Shown: one piece after another, positions 12,701 through 23,139 of the stretch | Layout: each line of letters begins with the position of its first letter | Numbering within the stretch: position 1 is the stretch's first letter | The notes under the pieces: model-generated | What the model saw: the letters and a program-made list of their open reading frames with translations, nothing else | What the model was told of the DNA's origin: nothing | Database searches by the model: none | NCBI GenBank assembly: GCA_905221605.1 | Contig: CAJNDS010002094.1 | Coordinates: forward strand, 606,501-670,500 | Length of the DNA: 64,000 nt | Origin: Symbiodinium natans | Taxonomy: Eukaryota > Sar > Dinophyceae > Suessiales > Symbiodiniaceae | Direction of reading: 5' to 3' | Translations under genes and position numbers: made by a program

Positions 12701-15700
12701 GGTGCCCCTTCTAGTCCCACAAACCCTAAACCCGAACTGCCCGGAGCTGAAGCCCTCTGAGCGTTAGACCCTGAGCCCTGAACCGAATCATTTTAAACCC
12801 CAAACCCTAAACCCTGAACCCTGAACCCGAAACCCTAAACCCTAAAAAAAAAGCCTTCCGGACCTGAGGAGTGCCTCGCGCCATCAGCTGGAGGTGGCGC
12901 AGAGCCAGCTGAACTCCGGCTGCTGGCCCCAGGGGCCATAGGATGGATTCTCTACTACCCTAAACCCTAAACCCTAAACCCTAAACCCTAAACCCTAAAC
13001 CCTAAACCCTAAACCCTAAACCCTAAACCCTAAACCCTAAACCCTAAACCAAGGCTATCTGGGTATCTGGGGTTAAGAGTTTAGGGATCCCATGCTAACG
13101 ACTCCTCGAAATGGGCACCAAATATGGCTTATTGAAGGGTTGCTTGGACCTCTTTTCGGCTTGGGGGGTTTGGGGTTTAGGGGGGTTGGTAAGGTGAGGG
13201 GGGGGGGGTGGGGGTAGTAGAGGATCCCATGAGAAGGGGGTTGCCTTGATCCATATCATTGGCAGTATGTCTACTTCACCCTACTTCCGCTTCTAGGACG
13301 TGGGGGCTGCAACTGGTTTCACACCATGGGTTTCGGTTTCGTCGCTTTACATGCCCATTGCCTGCAGTTGTCTTTGGCTTAGGTCCTTAGGTAAGTTTTT
13401 TCACCTGGCAAGTAGCCCTCCCCGGCTCCCAGCGATCTTCGGTTTTCGGGGAGGGCGACCTGGGCGGGAGTCTCCCAGCTTTCGCAAGGGTTCTCCAGGG
13501 CATGCTGCGCTTTTTGCCTCCCTTTTTGAGTTCAGTTGAAAGTCATTTGGCAGCAGTCCTTACGTGTTGCATTTGTTCTCTTCGTTCTTCCATATGTCTC
13601 CGAGTGTTCCAAGATTTGCCCGTTGCGGTCTGTCCATTGGCTTTCTATGTTATCTCCCAGAACAGTCGATGACAAGTAGAACCGGAGAAGTGGCGATTGG
13701 AAAGCTAAAGCAAGACTGCTGATTCTTGAATTTGCTGCTCAAGTAGATACCCCTAAACCCTAAACCCTAAATCCTAAACCTTAAACCCTAAACCCTATAG
13801 GCACCCCGGTGACTTTTGTACATGCTGGCCTTCGCTTCAAAAACACTACTTGTTCTGATCTAGCTGCTGTTGCTTCCCGACGTAAACGCGGGTTTACGAA
13901 AAAAAGTGACCCTTGATATAGACTCTCGGAAACCCCCCACAAGCAGGATAGAACATGTTACTGGTAGCACAAGTCTGCAGTTAGGGGACTCAATTCTTGA
14001 CTCGGAAATCCTCACGCGCAGAAAGTCGATTGCTGCAGCCCGCGAACGCATCACACAAAGAACCCCAAAGCCTAAACCCTAAACCCTAAACCCTAAACCC
14101 TAAACCCTAAACCCTGAACGGCAGCCTCCTGGCACACACCAAGGCCTCACGGCGCTAACCCGAGGCGTGGTCCGTGTCAGGGGGTTGCTCTTGTGGGCTG
14201 GGGGACCCCTCGTGTTTTTGCACCAAGCCCTTGGGGTTTAGGGTTTAGGGTTTAGGGTTTAGTTCCCCCTTTTTCTAACCTTAATAGGGATTCGAGTATC
14301 CCCCAATAAGAATCCCGACTAAGGACTGCTCGCGTAAGGGGGCACATCCCAACCTAAGCCGCTTACTAAGCCCCTAAACCCTACTCCCGTAAACTCAAAT
14401 CGGGGTTTCCGACAACTCGGGGTCCCTTCTTTGATTGCATGGAAGACGGGCTGCCGAGGGCTCAGACGATCGGGTCTGTGAATTTTGAGGCGGTCTGTAG
14501 TCAGTCATTTACTCCTCCAGACCCGGGAAGCGAGGTCGAAAATCCCGCGAAAACTCGAAACCCTTGAATGAGAATCCTAACCCCTGAACCCAAAACCCTA
14601 AACCCGAATCTAAACCCTAAACCCCAAGCCCAAAACCCTAAACCCTAAGCCCACACACCCGAGACTCCCTGCAAAGAAGGTTAGGATGGTTCAACGACGC
14701 TTGTTTCGTGGGGGGGGGAGGTCGCCAGTGGCAGCTGTCCATTTCTGCTCTGAACTTGGCGGTCGTGGTCCAAGCGCGTTTTGTCCAACTAGCTCGGGGC
14801 GTTTGGGTGGGCCCTTACTGGGTTGTAGAGGATAGCAATCGGGGGATTCCGAAAATAGGAACTATCCCGACATACCCCAAATTCTCGCATCCTTCAAGCT
14901 TTCTGAAGGCACCCCCCACTTTGGGAACCCCTCCGTTCAAGAATGGCCTCTGGGGGGGTTTAAAGTTTAGACACGGCGAACCTCCCTAAACCCTAAACCC
15001 TCAACTCTGTCAGTGTTCAGGATTCCTGTGATACGACTTTGCCTCGGGCGGTTGAGGTGTAACGTTCAGGGGGCTTTAACCCTAAACCCTAAACCCTAAA
15101 CCCTAAACCCTAAACCCTAAACCCTAAACCCTAAACCCTAAACCCTAAACCCTAAACCCTAAACCCTGAACCCTAACCCCTGTATGCCTCCCCCTCGCCT
15201 TGTGAATTTCTGTTCTCCGCGAGATGGAACTTCTGGGGTTTAAGGTTTGGGTTGTCGGGTGTTAGAGTGTTAGGGTTTAGGGTTTAGGTTTCAGGTTTGG
15301 GTTGTGGGGTGTTCGGGTTTGCAGGGGGTAGTTGTCCGTGTCATTATCTTGACGGAATTCGGAATAAGACGGGAGTCCTACAGTAGGATACCCGAACAGA
15401 AATGTTGAGATCTCTCATGATGTTCCCCTAAGCGGTCCAACGTAGAGTCCCACGATGTAACCGGCTCTTAGCGGATTTCGGGGGGTTCAGGATTCAGGCC
15501 TTGGAAGGGGGTGAGGTCTACCTACAAGGGTCCGGTATTGCCTCAGGGACCCAGTCAAAACCCTAAACCCTCAACCCCAAAACCTCCCAAACCCCCTGAA
15601 GCCCTAAACGTCCTAAAGCCAAAACCCTAAATCCCCAATTCCTAAACCCCCTAAACCCCAAACCCTAAATCACCCAAGCCCCCCTGAAGCCCTGGGCGTC

Positions 15701-18700
15701 GCGCGCTTGCAGACCAGGCGTCCGGCGACGGCGTCTCCCACAACGCGGCCATGGCCGCTGCGGATGGAGGCCATTCAAACCCGAGACCCTGAGCACTGGA
15801 ATTGTTGTTTGTTTGGGGTTCAGGGTTTAGGGTTTAGGGTTCAGGGTGTAGCCCAGACCCTAAACCCGAACTCCTAAACCCTGAGTAAATCCCAAGCCCC
15901 AATCGAAGCCCGAAGCCCTAAGCCCTAAGCCCTAAGCCCTAAGCCCTAAGCCCTAAACCCGAGACCCCGACGAAAAGAGATCAAGTTTTGATGCCCGTGT
16001 GCCATGAGCTGCAAAGGCTGCGCTTCCACCCTGACTCCTGGCCACCCCCCAAGATGTTTTAGGGGTTTTAAGGTTTTGGGGGTTTTTCAGGCTTAGGGCT
16101 TTAAGGTGTAGGGTTGTAAGGCTCAGGGCTTTAGGTTTTTTTGGGGGGTTTTAGGGGTTTAGGGGTCTAGTTCGGACCCAGGAGGTTGCAGGTGAAGCTG
16201 CCGGATGCAAGCTGACAAGGCTCTCTTCCCAATCCCTCGCATGTCTTTCGGAGAACTTTCCTGTGGACCATGGTTTAGGGTTTAGGGTTTAGGGTTTAGG
16301 GTTTAGGGTTTGGGGTTTAGGGTTTGGGGTTTAGGGTTTAGGGTTTTTTTCGAAAACGATCATATATGAGGGATTGGCATGGTGTGGCCTGGATGGATCA
16401 CCCCCCCCCCCCCCACAAGAACACACACAGCATCTCGCGCAGCCCGAGCTCCGAACCCTGGGCTCGGTGCCTGAAGCCCTTTATGGGCGTCCTTACTGTA
16501 AGGGAGTCCTACACTTTAGGGGGTCCATTGCAGGGGTCATCTTATTTTTCCTAGGCCCAAAACAATCCCCGAGGGCTTGAAGGCTTTCGGGAAAAACCTG
16601 AAACTGCCTGAAACTCTAAGCCCAAAACCCCTAAAACCCTAAAATCCTTTAAAAACAACTAAAACCCACCTTAAATGCCCGAAACCCGAAGCCCTAAACC
16701 CTGCGTCGTAGGCACCTGGCCCATGGCACTGTCGCACTTCGCCCGAGTCCAGGCTTCCAAGCCCTGAGCCCGAATGCCGGTGGTTTAGGTGTTGCAGGTT
16801 TAAGGTTTAGGGTTTAGGGTTTAGGGTTTAGGGTTTAGGGTTCAGGGTTTAGGGTTTAGGGTTTAGGGTTCAGGGTTTAGGGTTTCAGGGCAATGCTTTT
16901 GGGGGGGGAGCCCTTTGAGTGGGGATTCTGCTCTCTGCCACATTGGTTTTAAAGCGTTCATGCCAGTTCATGCTTCCGAGTTAGAATGGTTTTGACCCTA
17001 CATCCCTAAACCCTAAACCCTAAACCCCAAACCCCAAACCCCAAACCTTAAACCTCCTTTCAGGCACTCGCTTGCCTGTGGCCAGGACTGGGGGCTCCGA
17101 GCGGACGTGATCACCTGCACCACAGGCATCTCAAAGAGCTGACTGGTCTTCAGGGTCTCGGGTTTCAACAAGAGAGGGTACCCTGTTTTTGGCTTAGGGT
17201 TTAGGGTTTAGGGTTTAGGGTTTAGGGTTTAGGGTTTAGGGTCTAGAATTGGATCTTTGGGCTTCGGTGGCTCAGAACGCACGGGGTCGTGTTTACCAGA
17301 AGACAGCCACGGCGTAGAAGAGGATTTCGTGCCAAGGGTCGGATCATTTTTTGGGTTGGTGGCTGGCTTGTTGCCACCTGACCTTTCTGTCTTGGGAGAG
17401 GCCCTAAAAGATCTCTGAGATCCTCCCGAAACCCGAATCCCAGAGTTCCGATCCCCAAGCTCTTGGAGATCGAGGAAACCTTCAAGTGCAAGCCCCCCAA
17501 AGGCAGCACTTGGAGTGAAATACAAGTCTGTGGCTCTCCTGCGGGCGTAAGAGTCTGCAAGAGCATGAGCTTCTGTAGCGGTTTCGGAAATATGTGTTGT
17601 CATTTTGATGTTTAAGGTTCGGTGTTTAGAATCGTCTAGAACTTAGGGTTCAGTGTCCGGGGCAAGATGAGTTTGCGCGCGGTGGTCCACAATCACAAGT
17701 ACTGCGGAGGAGCCATCCGCTGAAGGACTGCTAGCTGTTTGGGGTTTGCGGTTGGGGATGGAGAGGTGACATGAGACTTTCGTGGTTTGTTTTCTTTTGC
17801 TGATCAGCAGTGCCTTCTCGCTCAGGGCCGCAGAAATCCCAAAACCTCCCCCGCCCAAAGGCTTCTGCAGCCCGTTGAGGTCCGAGCTTCTTGGGGCTAG
17901 CCCCTCCTACCCCCTAAGAAGGGTGAGGGTTTAGGGTTTAGGGTTTAGGGTTTAGGGTTTAGGGTTTAGGGTTTAGGGTTTAGGGTTTAGGGTTTAGGGT
18001 TTAGGGTTTAGGGTTGAGGCTTCAGCCCTCCATCCCGAAAGCCCTACAGGTGCCCCGAAGTGCCTGTGTCTAGGCATCAGCTCCTGCAGTGATGCCTGGA
18101 TTCAGGCAGGGAGGGGAGGGAGGAGGGGGGGAGGGAGAGCATCTCAAGGGTTTAGGGTTCAGGGTTTACGGTTTAGGGTTGAGGGTTGAGGGTTGAGGGG
18201 GGAGGGAGGGCATCTCAAGGGAAGCCTCTTTGTGCTTTGGCGTTGCAGGCCGCGGAGCTCTTTGCGATCTTGAGAACGCTGGGGGAGGCCGCTGGGTTCA
18301 GAACTGAGTTCAGGAGTTTAGGGGTTTAGGAGAGTTCAGCAGTTTAGGGTTTAGGAGAATTCAGGAGTTGAGGGGTTTAGGAGAGTTCAGGAGTTTAGGA
18401 ATTGGTTTATAGTTGTTTTTGCTCACGCGGCTGCTAGCGGCCCTGGGTAAAACGTTAGTTTTGGCACTTCTTGGTGACTTGTTCCGGTTGTCTTTGGGGG
18501 TTGGGGGTGGGGGGGTGGGGGGGGGGGGGGGGGGGATACGTCCATGCACAAAACACTGGTATTTACAGCGTCTTCGCCTCTTTGTACAACATACTGCACC
18601 AGGATGTGGAACAAGAAAATCTGTCACAAGCGTCCATGCCTTTCGCGACCAAAACCGTGCTTTCCGTGCTTGACGTCTCTGCGCAACCCCAAAGCCCTAC

Positions 18701-21700
18701 ACTTGAACCACTGCAAGCCCATTGCACCCTGAACACTCCAGACCCCCAAAAAACATGCGGGATTCTCAAAACACTGGCAGGCGTGGCACTTTTCAACATA
18801 AAACACACATCGCAGTTACCCCCTTTCCACCCTGAACAGTGACAAAACACAAAACCCAAAAACGCGCAGAAGTCGCAAACACGCATCCCCACAGTCAGCA
18901 CTGCGAAATGCTGAAAACACTGCTTTCGAGCAACACACCACCTTATAATCACTCCAAGTCCTGAAAAAAAACTTCCGCCGACAAAACCCCGTTTTTTGTC
19001 AAACGCTGCCCTGCGTGGGTTAAAACCACATTTCCGCGCGCAAACGGTCCAGGGCCGCTAACAGCGGCGTGACCTTGTTTTTTGGGGGCTTAGGGTGTAG
19101 GAGTTTGGGGGTTCTGGACTTACGGGGTTTAGGCGGTTTAGGAGTTAGCTTAAAGGTTTCGGAGTGATATAGGGTTTAGGGGCTTCAGGAATGTATCATG
19201 AACTCCGCGAAGTCCTGCAAGGCAGCTGAGGGTTTAGTTTTAGGGTTTAGGGTTTAGGGTTTAGGGTTAGGGTTGATCACCTGCGCACAAGCCGAATCCC
19301 CCACCCGGGATCCTAAACTCTATAAGCTCTGTCTGAGATGCTCTAAATGAAGGCGGGCCCTTTTGGGTACCGCAAATATAAGGTTCCTTATTATTACACT
19401 AGGAACCCCGAACGCCATAATGTCGAGAACTGCACATGTACAGCCTTCCAGTAATTTAGGGTTTAATAGCAGGGTACCAGAATGCCCCGAGTCTTAAGCC
19501 GGTCATAAACACAAGCCCAAGTCGTCCGCTGAATTAAGAGCATACGAGGCTGGGGACGGCAGATGTAAGTTGAGGTACCTCGATGTTTGTCCTATATATG
19601 AGCTCCGTACTGTAATATTCGTAATGACTCCCCCCAGAAGGGATTCTAATTTAAGCACGGGACTTAGGGTGCGATCTTGGGGAGTCGTGGAACCGCCACT
19701 GACCGGGTCTCCCCCCCAATAGTGTGGGGGCTGGGGTGTGGGAGCCATGGTCGCCAAATTTTCCGATGGCCCCTCAACCCTGAACTCTTGGGGTTTAGGG
19801 TTTAGGGTTTAGGGTTTAGGGTTGAGCATCCAATGCGACTATGGCTTTTGCAGCCGACCAGGAGCCGACGGAGGTGACGATCAATGCGGCCATCAGTGCG
19901 TTCGGCAAAGGCAGCAAAGGGTAAAGGGCCCCTAGGCCCTAAACCCTAAACCCTAAACCCTAAGCCCTAAACCCTAAACCCTAAACCCTAAACCCTGAAC
20001 CCAAACATAGGCTTCAGCGGTTCGGGTGCAGTGAGTTGTTCGTGGTTTCAGTGCGCGCAAACCTGGGGGAAGGTGCCTGGTCTCCTCGTGTGGCAGTCGG
20101 AATTGGAGTGGGGCATGATGTCCTTGTCAGTCCATGTTCGGGTTTGGGGTCGAGATGTTGGTGGGGTCCTGTAATGAACCAGACGGTGTGAAGAAACCCT
20201 AAACCCTAAACCCTGAACCCTAAACCCTAAACCCTGTTTAGTAAATACACATGAACCTTCAAATCAGAAGGTTGTCCTAAAGCAATCGCCGCTTCGTGTT
20301 TGGCAGGTCAAGCACCCATCTAATCTGCATCCACAACTCCAAACTCTAAAGGCAGGACCTTACTTGGCGAGATCCAAGAATTTAGATCAAGACATCTTCA
20401 GGGTCCCTAAGCCCCAAAATCCCCAAACCCTAAACCCTAAAACCTAAACCCTAAAACCTAAACCCTAAAACCTAAACCCTATACCAACCCTCAACCGAGA
20501 TCTACAGCCCAAAGTCTCAAGCTGCCCTTGGCCCGAGCCGGCCATGCTCACCTCAGCGCTTCGCAAACGTCGGGGCGCAGCGGAAGGAGGCTCCCAGCCG
20601 ACGTCAAGCCCGAAATCCTAAACCCCAAAGCGGTTTAGGTTTTTAGGGTTTAGGGTTTTAGGGTTTAGGGTTTACGGTTTAGGGTTTGTGGTTTAGGGTG
20701 TAGGGAACTGGGGGGGGGGGGGGGGGGGGAAGCATTACAGCAGCATCTTGGGGCATAAGGATGTTTTGGAGGGGGTTGTGCAGGGGCCTCTTCGCTTTTG
20801 GGAAATTCCGATACTTGGTAGTTGTTGAAAATGTCAGGCCCCAAAGTAACCGTGCAAGGTAGATTTGCTCTTTATAGATTCCTTTTGTAAGGGGCTCTTT
20901 CCCATGGTGCATAAAGGAGCATGGATCTACGTGAACCCCAAACCCAAAACCCCGCTGTTTCTCTCGGGGCTTGCGAGGTTTGTCTTCCGCCAAGGCTTGA
21001 CTTGTTCCTTTTGTTTCGCCTTCGGGTTCCTCAAGCCCGAAACCGCAAACCCCCGCCCCCTCCCCCCCCCCAAATCCTTTCAAATTAACCGCAAACCCTC
21101 AACCCTCATGCCTGACTCCTAAACAACCCTACAGAACCCTAAGCCGCGAAAGCCTCCCCCAAAGCCCCTTCGAGAAGCTCCTGTGAGACGACAGCGCTGC
21201 CGCAGAGGGTGAGGGGGGCGGAGAAAACCGGGCTGCTGGCCGTCGTGGAAAGATGGGGCCTGAGCGGTGCCTCAGGGTTATCGTGGTTTAGGGTTTACTG
21301 GTTTAGGGTTACGGGCTAAAAGTATCCCAATGTTTCAGCCTCGTCAAGGCTCCCAACCCCAAAACCTGAGCTCTAAACCCCGAAGCCCTAAAACCCTACG
21401 CCCTAGAACAAATGTTGTTGAAACTTCCAAAGGCTTGGGCTTTTTGGGGGTGTTACGAGGGTTTAGGGGTTGATGCGGGGCGTAGGGTCTATGGGGTTGG
21501 TTTAGCAGAGGGGAGGGATGTGTAAGGGCCCCAAATTCTTTTCTTGAGGCTGATTAAGGGCCCATTTGGGTTTAGGGTTATGGTTGAGGTTAGCCGTCCG
21601 GCCTTTGCAGATGCTCGAAGGGCTGCGCCGTTGCCGTAGGAAAGTGTAAGTGCACACAGCCAGAAGAGGGTCCAGCAGTATGCGGCCTGATTGTGAAAAG

Positions 21701-23139
21701 CCCCCACCCCCCCCCCCCCCCCCCCAACAGAAGATTAAACACATCTTTAAGAAACTGCTCCAAGCCTACATGCCACAAAACACCTACAACCCCTGAACCC
21801 CCGTAAGCCGGTAACCACTAAACCCTAACACACCTGAACCGTAAAAGCTCCATGGACAAACCCTCAAACCCTAAACCCCCCTTAAAAGACCTTGACCCGT
21901 GTAAAAACCCTACAAAAGCTCCGAAACCCTGAAACCCTATACCCCCTTAACACCCTAAGCCTTAGATTTTTTCAAGAAGTCCAGACCCTAAGCCCTAAAA
22001 CCCTAAACCCTAAACCCATATCCTAAACCCCCTAAGCCATAGAATCCTAGAAGCAGAAAGGTCGCGGACCATCATCGGATCCTTGCTGCGCCTCTGCCCC
22101 CCCAGCACATCAAACTCTCTGGGTCTAGGGTTGAGGGTTTTAGGGTTTAGGGTTTAGGGCTTTAGAGTTCTTGGGTTTTATGGCTTAGGGTTGAGGGTTT
22201 TAGGGTTGAGGGACTTCCGTTCTCCGACTCCTACCACCACTGTTTTGGAGTAGCGCCTGAGGCACGCGCTGAAATTCAAGCTCAGACGCTTCCAAAGCCT
22301 GCTAAGCCAGAAAGCTGCACTCTCGCACCGTACCTGGGCTTCAGCTCTTTGGGCATCTTTGGCACATTGCCTCAATCTGTAGGATCCTATATATATATAT
22401 ATATCAACCTCTCACCGGTTCATAGGATTCTTTACCTGCTATTGGTGCAGAGATCTATGGGGGTTTACGAAAAAGGGGGACCCCGATGTAGACTCGCAAA
22501 GAGTAGGATTCCCGTATAACAAGGACCCCCATTAAGGTACCCCTATGTTCGCATGGGTTCGGGGGGCTTGGTAAGAACCCTAAACCCTAAACCCCAAGCC
22601 CTAAACCCTAAACCCTGAACCCTGAACCCTCAACCTAAACCCTGAACCCTCAACCCTCAACCCTAAACCCTAAACCCTAAACCCACAGCGCAAGGTACTG
22701 GTGCCGGCTTTGCCTTCTACATCCAGAGGCGACGGAGTTCGGAGTTCAGCCGTCAGCCGGGCCATGCCGAAGCCTTTCACCTAGGAACCCAAAGCCCGAA
22801 GCCCCAAAACTCACCAAAGACAACAAAACAAGAACAAGTCAGAACCAAAACCCTCATCGTCTCATCTCGGTTTTCAGGATAGATTTCAGTACCTAAAGCC
22901 GAAACCCAAAACCCTAACTGTTGAAGAAACATTCTTTTTGGGGCTTAGGGCCGCCGCGCTGGGACATTTTTTGTGGCCCTCCGAGTTTCCGTTCATGTCA
23001 GAGCATTTTGTCCGTTTGCAGGGTTTAGGGCTTAGGGGAGCAAACTTCCAACCTCACCAAGCCGCAAGCGGCTTCCAGGAGGAACGCGGAGTTCGATGAG
23101 AGCAGCGTGCCGGCTCCCGAGGAGGAGCCGGCGTACCAC
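6725..23139 (+). CDS. Pentatricopeptide-repeat (PPR) protein gene, many short exons (partial reconstruction)
   Basis: PPR proteins are helical-repeat proteins, usually organellar, that bind RNA in organelle RNA processing. Short segments on the + strand translate to PPR helices with the usual spacing (Y-N-A-A-I-S-A-C, then W-x-x-A-L-x-L, then M-x-x-x-G-x-x-P). Eight junctions close in phase: 8678/9566, 9618/9941, 10010/11470, 11542/12203, 16752/17086, 18287/19862, 19920/20522 and 20586/22729. Joining 18249-18287 to 19862-19920 gives exactly the consensus distance from the A-L-x-L-F helix to the N-A-A-I-S helix. Donors are five GC, two GT and one GA; all acceptors are AG. Gaps of 5-12 residues remain between some exons, so micro-exons are missing. 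The true start, the end and any targeting peptide were not found. The PPR identity is firm for the exon set; whether all belong to one transcript is inference. Confidence 0.75.
8499..8610. repeat. ACATCCCT/GCATCCCT 8-mer array
   Basis: Consecutive 8-bp units change from A-CATCCCT to G-CATCCCT and back. The array directly precedes a PPR exon, where other exons have CCCTAAA. Confidence 0.9.
8616..8678 (+). CDS. PPR exon
   Basis: Reads DEGMALGPAVFGIALGALAR after a first Q codon. It is preceded by an ACATCCCT 8-mer array and followed by CCCTAAA. The donor is GC at 8679, phase 0, and joins in phase to 9566, giving the A-R-A-x-R-x-x-Q-A-x-x-L-L spacing of a PPR. The exact start within the repeat border is uncertain. 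Confidence 0.65.
8688..8767. repeat. CCCTAAA array
   Basis: About 11 head-to-tail 7-bp units beginning just after a PPR exon donor, an exception to the usual G-rich intron start. Confidence 0.95.
9361..9545. repeat. C-rich CCCCCCAAAA array
   Basis: Degenerate C-run/A-run repeats read from poly-C into CCCCAAAA units and end just before the PPR exon at 9566. The long minus-strand open frames here (Gly/Phe-rich) are artefacts of this repeat. Confidence 0.9.
9566..9618 (+). CDS. PPR exon
   Basis: Reads AARERQADQLLKVMAAR, the second helix of a PPR unit. The acceptor is AG before GCGGCG. The donor GC at 9619 leaves two bases, which are completed by the first base at 9941. The preceding intron ends in a long C-rich CCCCCCAAAA tract. 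Confidence 0.65.
9783..9811 (+). repeat. Duplicated exon-border fragment
   Basis: These 29 bases are identical to 9932-9960, which is the acceptor plus the first part of the PPR exon at 9941. The copy then runs directly into CCCTAGAACCC repeats instead of continuing as exon. It carries the same AG acceptor context but no full coding block, so it could act as a decoy acceptor. Confidence 0.8.
9941..10010 (+). CDS. PPR exon
   Basis: Reads QVELNVIALSSAVSAAPSAT, then G-S-R. The donor GTATCC at 10011 is phase 0 and joins to 11470. Counting from the conserved M of the previous exon to the A-V of the next gives 29 residues, the same as the consensus. The first part of this exon and its border is duplicated upstream at 9783-9811. 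Confidence 0.6.
11470..11542 (+). CDS. PPR exon
   Basis: Reads AVGLFQQLKSRSLRPDLPAL and continues T-A-A-M, a near-complete second helix and turn with the next first helix. The acceptor is CCGCAG. The donor GC at 11543 leaves one base. Joining to 12203 restores M-G-A-A-A-T-G-L-L-W. The sequence GCGC follows both the donor and the acceptor cut. Confidence 0.8.
11583..11710. repeat. TTTAGGG/GCTTAGGG array
   Basis: G-rich repeats close after the donor at 11543, changing from TTTAGGG to GGGCTT and GCTTAGGG variants. Confidence 0.85.
11859..11981. repeat. CCCTAAA array
   Basis: About 17 perfect units in the same PPR intron as 11583-11710 and in opposite orientation, so the transcript can form a long intron hairpin. 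Confidence 0.95.
12203..12253 (+). CDS. PPR exon
   Basis: Reads AAATGLLWKSAIDILQ, matching the W-x-x-A-L-x-L-L helix of a PPR. The acceptor is CCCAG before GCGCGG and the likely donor is GC at 12254. The intron before it starts with TTTAGGG/GCTTAGGG repeats and ends with CCCTAAA-type repeats. Confidence 0.75.
12869..12931 (+). CDS. Possible PPR exon
   Basis: One + frame reads ECLAPSAGGGAEPAELRLLA, loosely like a PPR W-helix. The opposite strand also has an open, PPR-like frame (GVQLALRHLQLMARG), so strand and borders are uncertain. GC-rich coding composition and a position between two CCCTAAA tracts favour an exon. Confidence 0.35.
12957..13049. repeat. CCCTAAA array
   Basis: About 13 units. 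The following 13.05-15.07 kb contains a partial family-B element, a family-A element and G-runs but no recognised exon. Confidence 0.95.
13889..13951. mobile_element. Family-B repeat element, partial
   Basis: Only the left half is recognisable: GGGTTTACGAAAAAAAGTGA, GATATAGAC and a diverged AGGATAGA. Confidence 0.45.
14261..14352. mobile_element. Family-A inverted-repeat element, 5' end lost
   Basis: Same family: CCTTAATAGGGATTC and GAATCCCGACTAAGGACT arms and the right end GGGGGCACATCCCAA are kept. The left end is cut at TTCCCCC, directly after a TTTAGGG tract. Confidence 0.65.
15078..15175. repeat. CCCTAAA array
   Basis: About 13 units between unresolved PPR introns; the last units change to CCCTGAA. 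Confidence 0.95.
15718..15762 (+). CDS. PPR exon
   Basis: Reads ASGDGVSHNAAMAAA, which aligns residue for residue with the L-E-P-N-V-V-T-Y-N-A-A-I-S-A-C block of dinoflagellate PPRs. The acceptor is ACCAG before GCG. The donor would be GA at 15763. Its partner exons were not resolved. Confidence 0.6.
15986..16040 (+). CDS. PPR exon
   Basis: Reads LMPVCHELQRLRFHPDS, matching the second helix and the P-D turn of a PPR. The acceptor ATCAAG is less certain than the others. The likely donor is GC at 16041. Confidence 0.5.
16431..16466 (+). CDS. Possible PPR exon
   Basis: Reads ISRSPSSEPWAR, the same length as the I-S-A-C-to-W stretch of a PPR, after a CACAG acceptor and before a GT. It does not join in phase to its neighbours, so it may be chance. 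Confidence 0.3.
16712..16752 (+). CDS. PPR exon
   Basis: Reads TWPMALSHFARVQ, the W-x-x-A-L helix. The donor GC at 16753 is phase 0 and joins to 17086. The 333-nt intron between them has TTTAGGG repeats at 16797-16888 and CCCTAAA-type repeats at about 17002-17052, a clear example of the complementary-ends layout. Confidence 0.75.
17086..17137 (+). CDS. PPR exon
   Basis: Reads DWGLRADVITCTTGISK, matching G-L-x-x-D-V-I-T-x-x-x-x-I-S of PPRs. The acceptor is GGCCAG before GAC and the donor is GC at 17138. About nine residues to the next recognised exon are missing. Confidence 0.75.
17926..18014. repeat. TTTAGGG array
   Basis: About 12 units between PPR exons 17086 and 18249. Confidence 0.95.
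18249..18287 (+). CDS. PPR exon
   Basis: Reads AAELFAILRTLGE. The acceptor is GTTGCAG. The donor GC at 18288 is phase 0, and joining to 19862 restores exact PPR spacing. Confidence 0.75.
19862..19920 (+). CDS. PPR exon
   Basis: Reads EPTEVTINAAISAFGKGSK, the clearest PPR helix in the window. The acceptor is GACCAG before GAG. The donor GTAAAG at 19921 is canonical and leaves two bases, completed by the C at 20522. Confidence 0.85.
20522..20586 (+). CDS. PPR exon
   Basis: Reads CPWPEPAMLTSALRKRRGAA and continues with E. It joins in phase to both neighbours. The donor would be GA at 20587, and GAGGC is shared between donor and acceptor borders, so the exact cut may shift by one codon. Confidence 0.7.
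22461..22557. mobile_element. Family-B repeat element
   Basis: Contains GGTTTACGAAAAAGGGGGAC, GATGTAGAC, GTAGGATTCC, AAGGACCCCCATTAAGGTAC and CCCCTATGTTCG in order. The same words recur in the same order at 55203-55303 and partly at 13889-13951 and 50-90. Confidence 0.6.
22729..22769 (+). CDS. PPR exon
   Basis: Reads DGVRSSAVSRAMP, which aligns with V-T-Y-N-A-A-I-S-A-C and keeps PPR spacing with the previous exon. The 3' end is uncertain. A cut before GA in the run CCGAAG would join in phase to 23079. Confidence 0.6.
23079..23139 (+). CDS. Coding-like exon, possibly the tail of the PPR protein
   Basis: Reads RNAEFDESSVPAPEEEPAYH, an acidic, Pro-rich stretch that is not a PPR helix. It joins in phase to the preceding PPR exon if a GA donor is used there. 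The end is unclear and no stop codon was assigned. Confidence 0.4.
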
